Part shown: one piece after another, positions 5,313 to 6,965 of the stretch
How the letters are laid out: each line of letters starts with the position of its first letter
Position numbering within the stretch: position 1 is the stretch's first letter
Assembly: GCA_035761505.1 (NCBI GenBank)
Contig: DASTQX010000375.1
Location: forward strand, 1 to 6,965
Direction: 5' to 3'
Source of the DNA: JAIVJM01 sp035761505
GTDB taxonomy: Bacteria; Acidobacteriota; Blastocatellia; Pyrinomonadales; Pyrinomonadaceae
Length of the DNA: 6,965 nucleotides
Made by a program: the position numbers and the translations under genes
Notes under the pieces: model-generated
The model's database searches: none
The model's input: only the letters and a program-made list of their open reading frames with translations
What the model was told of the DNA's origin: nothing

Positions 5313-6965
5313 TTAGAGGCTCAACTCACCTCGACGCGCCGCTTCGACGATGCGGTCTGCGGTGCGAGCGGCAATCGCTTCGATGGTCAAAGACGGGTTG
5401 ACCGCCGTCGAGGTGGGGAAGACCGAGCCGTCGCAGACGAAGAGGTTCGGAACGTCGTGCGCGCGACAGTCCGCGTTGACCACCGAGTCCTTCGGGTCGC
5501 GGCCCATCCGGCACGTGCCCAGAAGGTGCGCCGTCCGCTCAGCCGACCATATCTCGCTGCCGCCGGCTGCTTCCATGATCTCTTTCATTCTGGCGATAGA
5601 GTGTTCGACGAGTCGCCGGTCGTTCTCGTGATGGCCGAAGACGACGTGCGGGACGAGCAGGCCGTACTGGTCTCGCTCCGTCTCGTGCAGCTTCACCATG
5701 TTCCGTGCTTGCGGCAGGATTTCGCCGACGATGCCGATGCCCGAATAGTAGTTGTAGTCCATCATCGCGCGGCGCAACCGAGCGCCCCACAGCCCGCGCG
5801 CCGTCGCCAGACGCGAGGCGAAGTCTACGGGGTGCGGCCCGACGACCTCGACGGTGTAGCCGCAGATGAAGTCCGCGTCCGGCATCGTGCGGTTGAAGTG
5901 CTCGGTGAGCGCGCCGCCCGGCGGAGGCGCTTTGTACTGGTTAATCCGGCGTGGGAATTTGGCGAAGACCTGTTGGCCGGAATGAACCATGAAACACCGT
6001 CCGACCATCCCTGAAGAGTTGGCGAGGCCGTCGGGGAAGAGCGTGCCGGCGGAGTTCAGAAGCAGGCGCGGCGTTTCGACCGCATAGCCTGCGACGACGA
6101 CATTTTTCGCACGCTGCCGGAACAGCTCGCGGCTTCCCTTGCGGAAGTGGAGGACGCCGGTGACGTGTCCGCGCTCGTCGTGCTCGATCTGTGCGACCAT
6201 CGCGCCCGCGCGCACCTCGGCCCCCGCGTGAATCGCGCGCGGAATATAAGTGACGAGGATTGAACTCTTGGCGTTCGTCGTACAGCCGTAGTTGCAAAAG
6301 CCGCGATAGACGCACGGCGGACGGTCTCTGTGCGGCGCGCTGAGGGTGGCAATCGGTGCGGGCGCGACGGGGATGCCGAGCCGCGTGCAGCCCCGGACGA
6401 GCACCTGTGCGGAGGCGTTTAGCTCGTGCTCGCGCTGCGGGTATCGCCTGCGGCGTTTCCCCCAGGGGTAGAAGGTCGGCCCGGCGATTTGCAGCGCGTC
6501 TTCGACCTCTTCGTAATACGGCTCAAGCTCCTCGAACGTCAGCGGCCAGTCGCGCAGGTCGGCCCCTTCGACCTCGCCTTCGAGCGTGCGGCGGCGGAAG
6601 TCATCGGGGTGAGCGCGCATCGCAATCATCGAATAGTGGACGGTGCCGCCGCCCACGCCCTGACCTGAGTTATTCGAGCCGAGTTCGACCGGGTCGTCGC
6701 CGCCGGTGATGCGCTCGTCCGTCCAGAAGAGCTTGCGTGAAGCCGTCTCGTCCGAGACAAAATCTTTCGTGGGATTCCAGTGCGGCCCCGCGTCGAGGAT
6801 GACGACCGAGAACCCGGCCTCGGCGAGTTTCGCGCCGAGCACGCCTCCGCCCGCGCCCGCGCCGACGACGCAGAAGTCAACCTCCTCGCGTGAAAGATCG
6901 CGCATCGGGACGTGCTCGCCGTGAATACCGGGCGCGGTGAGCGGCCATTCCCTGCCCGTCTCGTC
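5313..6965 (-). CDS. GMC-family FAD-dependent oxidoreductase, 5' end beyond window
   Basis: Flavoprotein of the glucose-methanol-choline family, oxidising an alcohol or sugar hydroxyl. Numbering from the ATG at 6903-6905, the FAD Rossmann motif VVGAGAGGG is at 13-21, with LDAGP at 37-41. GQGVGGGTVHYSMIAMRAHP (81-100) matches the flavin-proximal GMC signature. The C-terminal HLLGTCRMG (His460) and AVNPSLTIEA (Asn503) supply the family's His/Asn catalytic pair. Cysteines 198, 204 and 208 (CVYRGFCNYGC) form a small cluster. No signal peptide is seen in the visible part. Upstream of that ATG the frame stays open with coding-like residues (EWPLTAPGIHGEHVP) to the window edge. It has no alternative start or good RBS, so the true start probably lies outside; at least 530 residues are present. 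The gene converges on the DUF3616-like gene with 108 nt between. Relatives often pair with a gluconate-2-dehydrogenase subunit-3-like gene, which would be off the edge. The substrate is not predictable. Confidence 0.9.
   Translation of the reverse strand, partial: DETGREWPLTAPGIHGEHVPMRDLSREEVDFCVVGAGAGGGVLGAKLAEAGFSVVILDAGPHWNPTKDFVSDETASRKLFWTDERITGGDDPVELGSNNSGQGVGGGTVHYSMIAMRAHPDDFRRRTLEGEVEGADLRDWPLTFEELEPYYEEVEDALQIAGPTFYPWGKRRRRYPQREHELNASAQVLVRGCTRLGIPVAPAPIATLSAPHRDRPPCVYRGFCNYGCTTNAKSSILVTYIPRAIHAGAEVRAGAMVAQIEHDERGHVTGVLHFRKGSRELFRQRAKNVVVAGYAVETPRLLLNSAGTLFPDGLANSSGMVGRCFMVHSGQQVFAKFPRRINQYKAPPPGGALTEHFNRTMPDADFICGYTVEVVGPHPVDFASRLATARGLWGARLRRAMMDYNYYSGIGIVGEILPQARNMVKLHETERDQYGLLVPHVVFGHHENDRRLVEHSIARMKEIMEAAGGSEIWSAERTAHLLGTCRMGRDPKDSVVNADCRAHDVPNLFVCDGSVFPTSTAVNPSLTIEAIAARTADRIVEAARRGELSL

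Noticed and set aside
6356..6709. Plus-strand frames opposite the GMC oxidoreductase
   Set aside because: They are low-complexity Arg-rich translations antisense to a well-supported gene.

Overview
The window looks like a GC-rich chromosomal segment from a diderm (Gram-negative-type) bacterium. It encodes an outer-membrane TonB-dependent receptor, a probable lipoprotein and an exported phosphatase. The protein style (STN-bearing siderophore receptor, DUF3616-like protein, GMC oxidoreductase of the GTCRMG type, and remnants of an RR/HK pair with an ATGATTAA overlap) would fit an Acidobacteriota-like organism. That placement is inferred from general familiarity and is not proven by a marker gene.

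Layout. At the left, on the minus strand, is a complete TonB-dependent siderophore receptor (3-2456). It has an N-terminal STN domain, and a strong Shine-Dalgarno sequence fixes its start. Bases 2457-2917 contain no convincing gene but are rich in signals. On the plus strand there is a sigma70-like promoter (2653-2682) followed by a perfect 13-bp terminator hairpin (2739-2781), a possible ~93-nt small RNA unit. On the minus strand there is a TTGACA promoter next to a Fur-box-like palindrome (2801-2858), which could make the receptor iron-regulated through a long leader.

Bases 2921-3369 are a graveyard on the plus strand. First comes the C-terminal end of an OmpR-family response regulator. Overlapping it is a sensor histidine kinase reduced to about 18 N-terminal residues joined out of frame to its last ~46 residues. 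Next is a PhoP-box-like direct repeat, then the last ~29 codons of a second DUF3616-like gene, a paralogue of the intact one downstream.

Two intact plus-strand genes follow: an exported CX5R cysteine phosphatase (3459-4181) and a DUF3616-like lipoprotein (4248-5204). They are 66 nt apart and probably co-transcribed. Both products should act outside the cytoplasm, so they may work together on an envelope phosphoester substrate, but the substrate is unknown. The right end is a convergent minus-strand GMC flavin oxidoreductase (5313 to beyond the window edge), whose reading frame is still open at the last base.

I see no tRNA, rRNA, CRISPR array, transposase or prophage gene. The most unusual part is 2640-3460, where an apparently decayed two-component locus and a partial paralogue sit between functional genes and several candidate regulatory elements.
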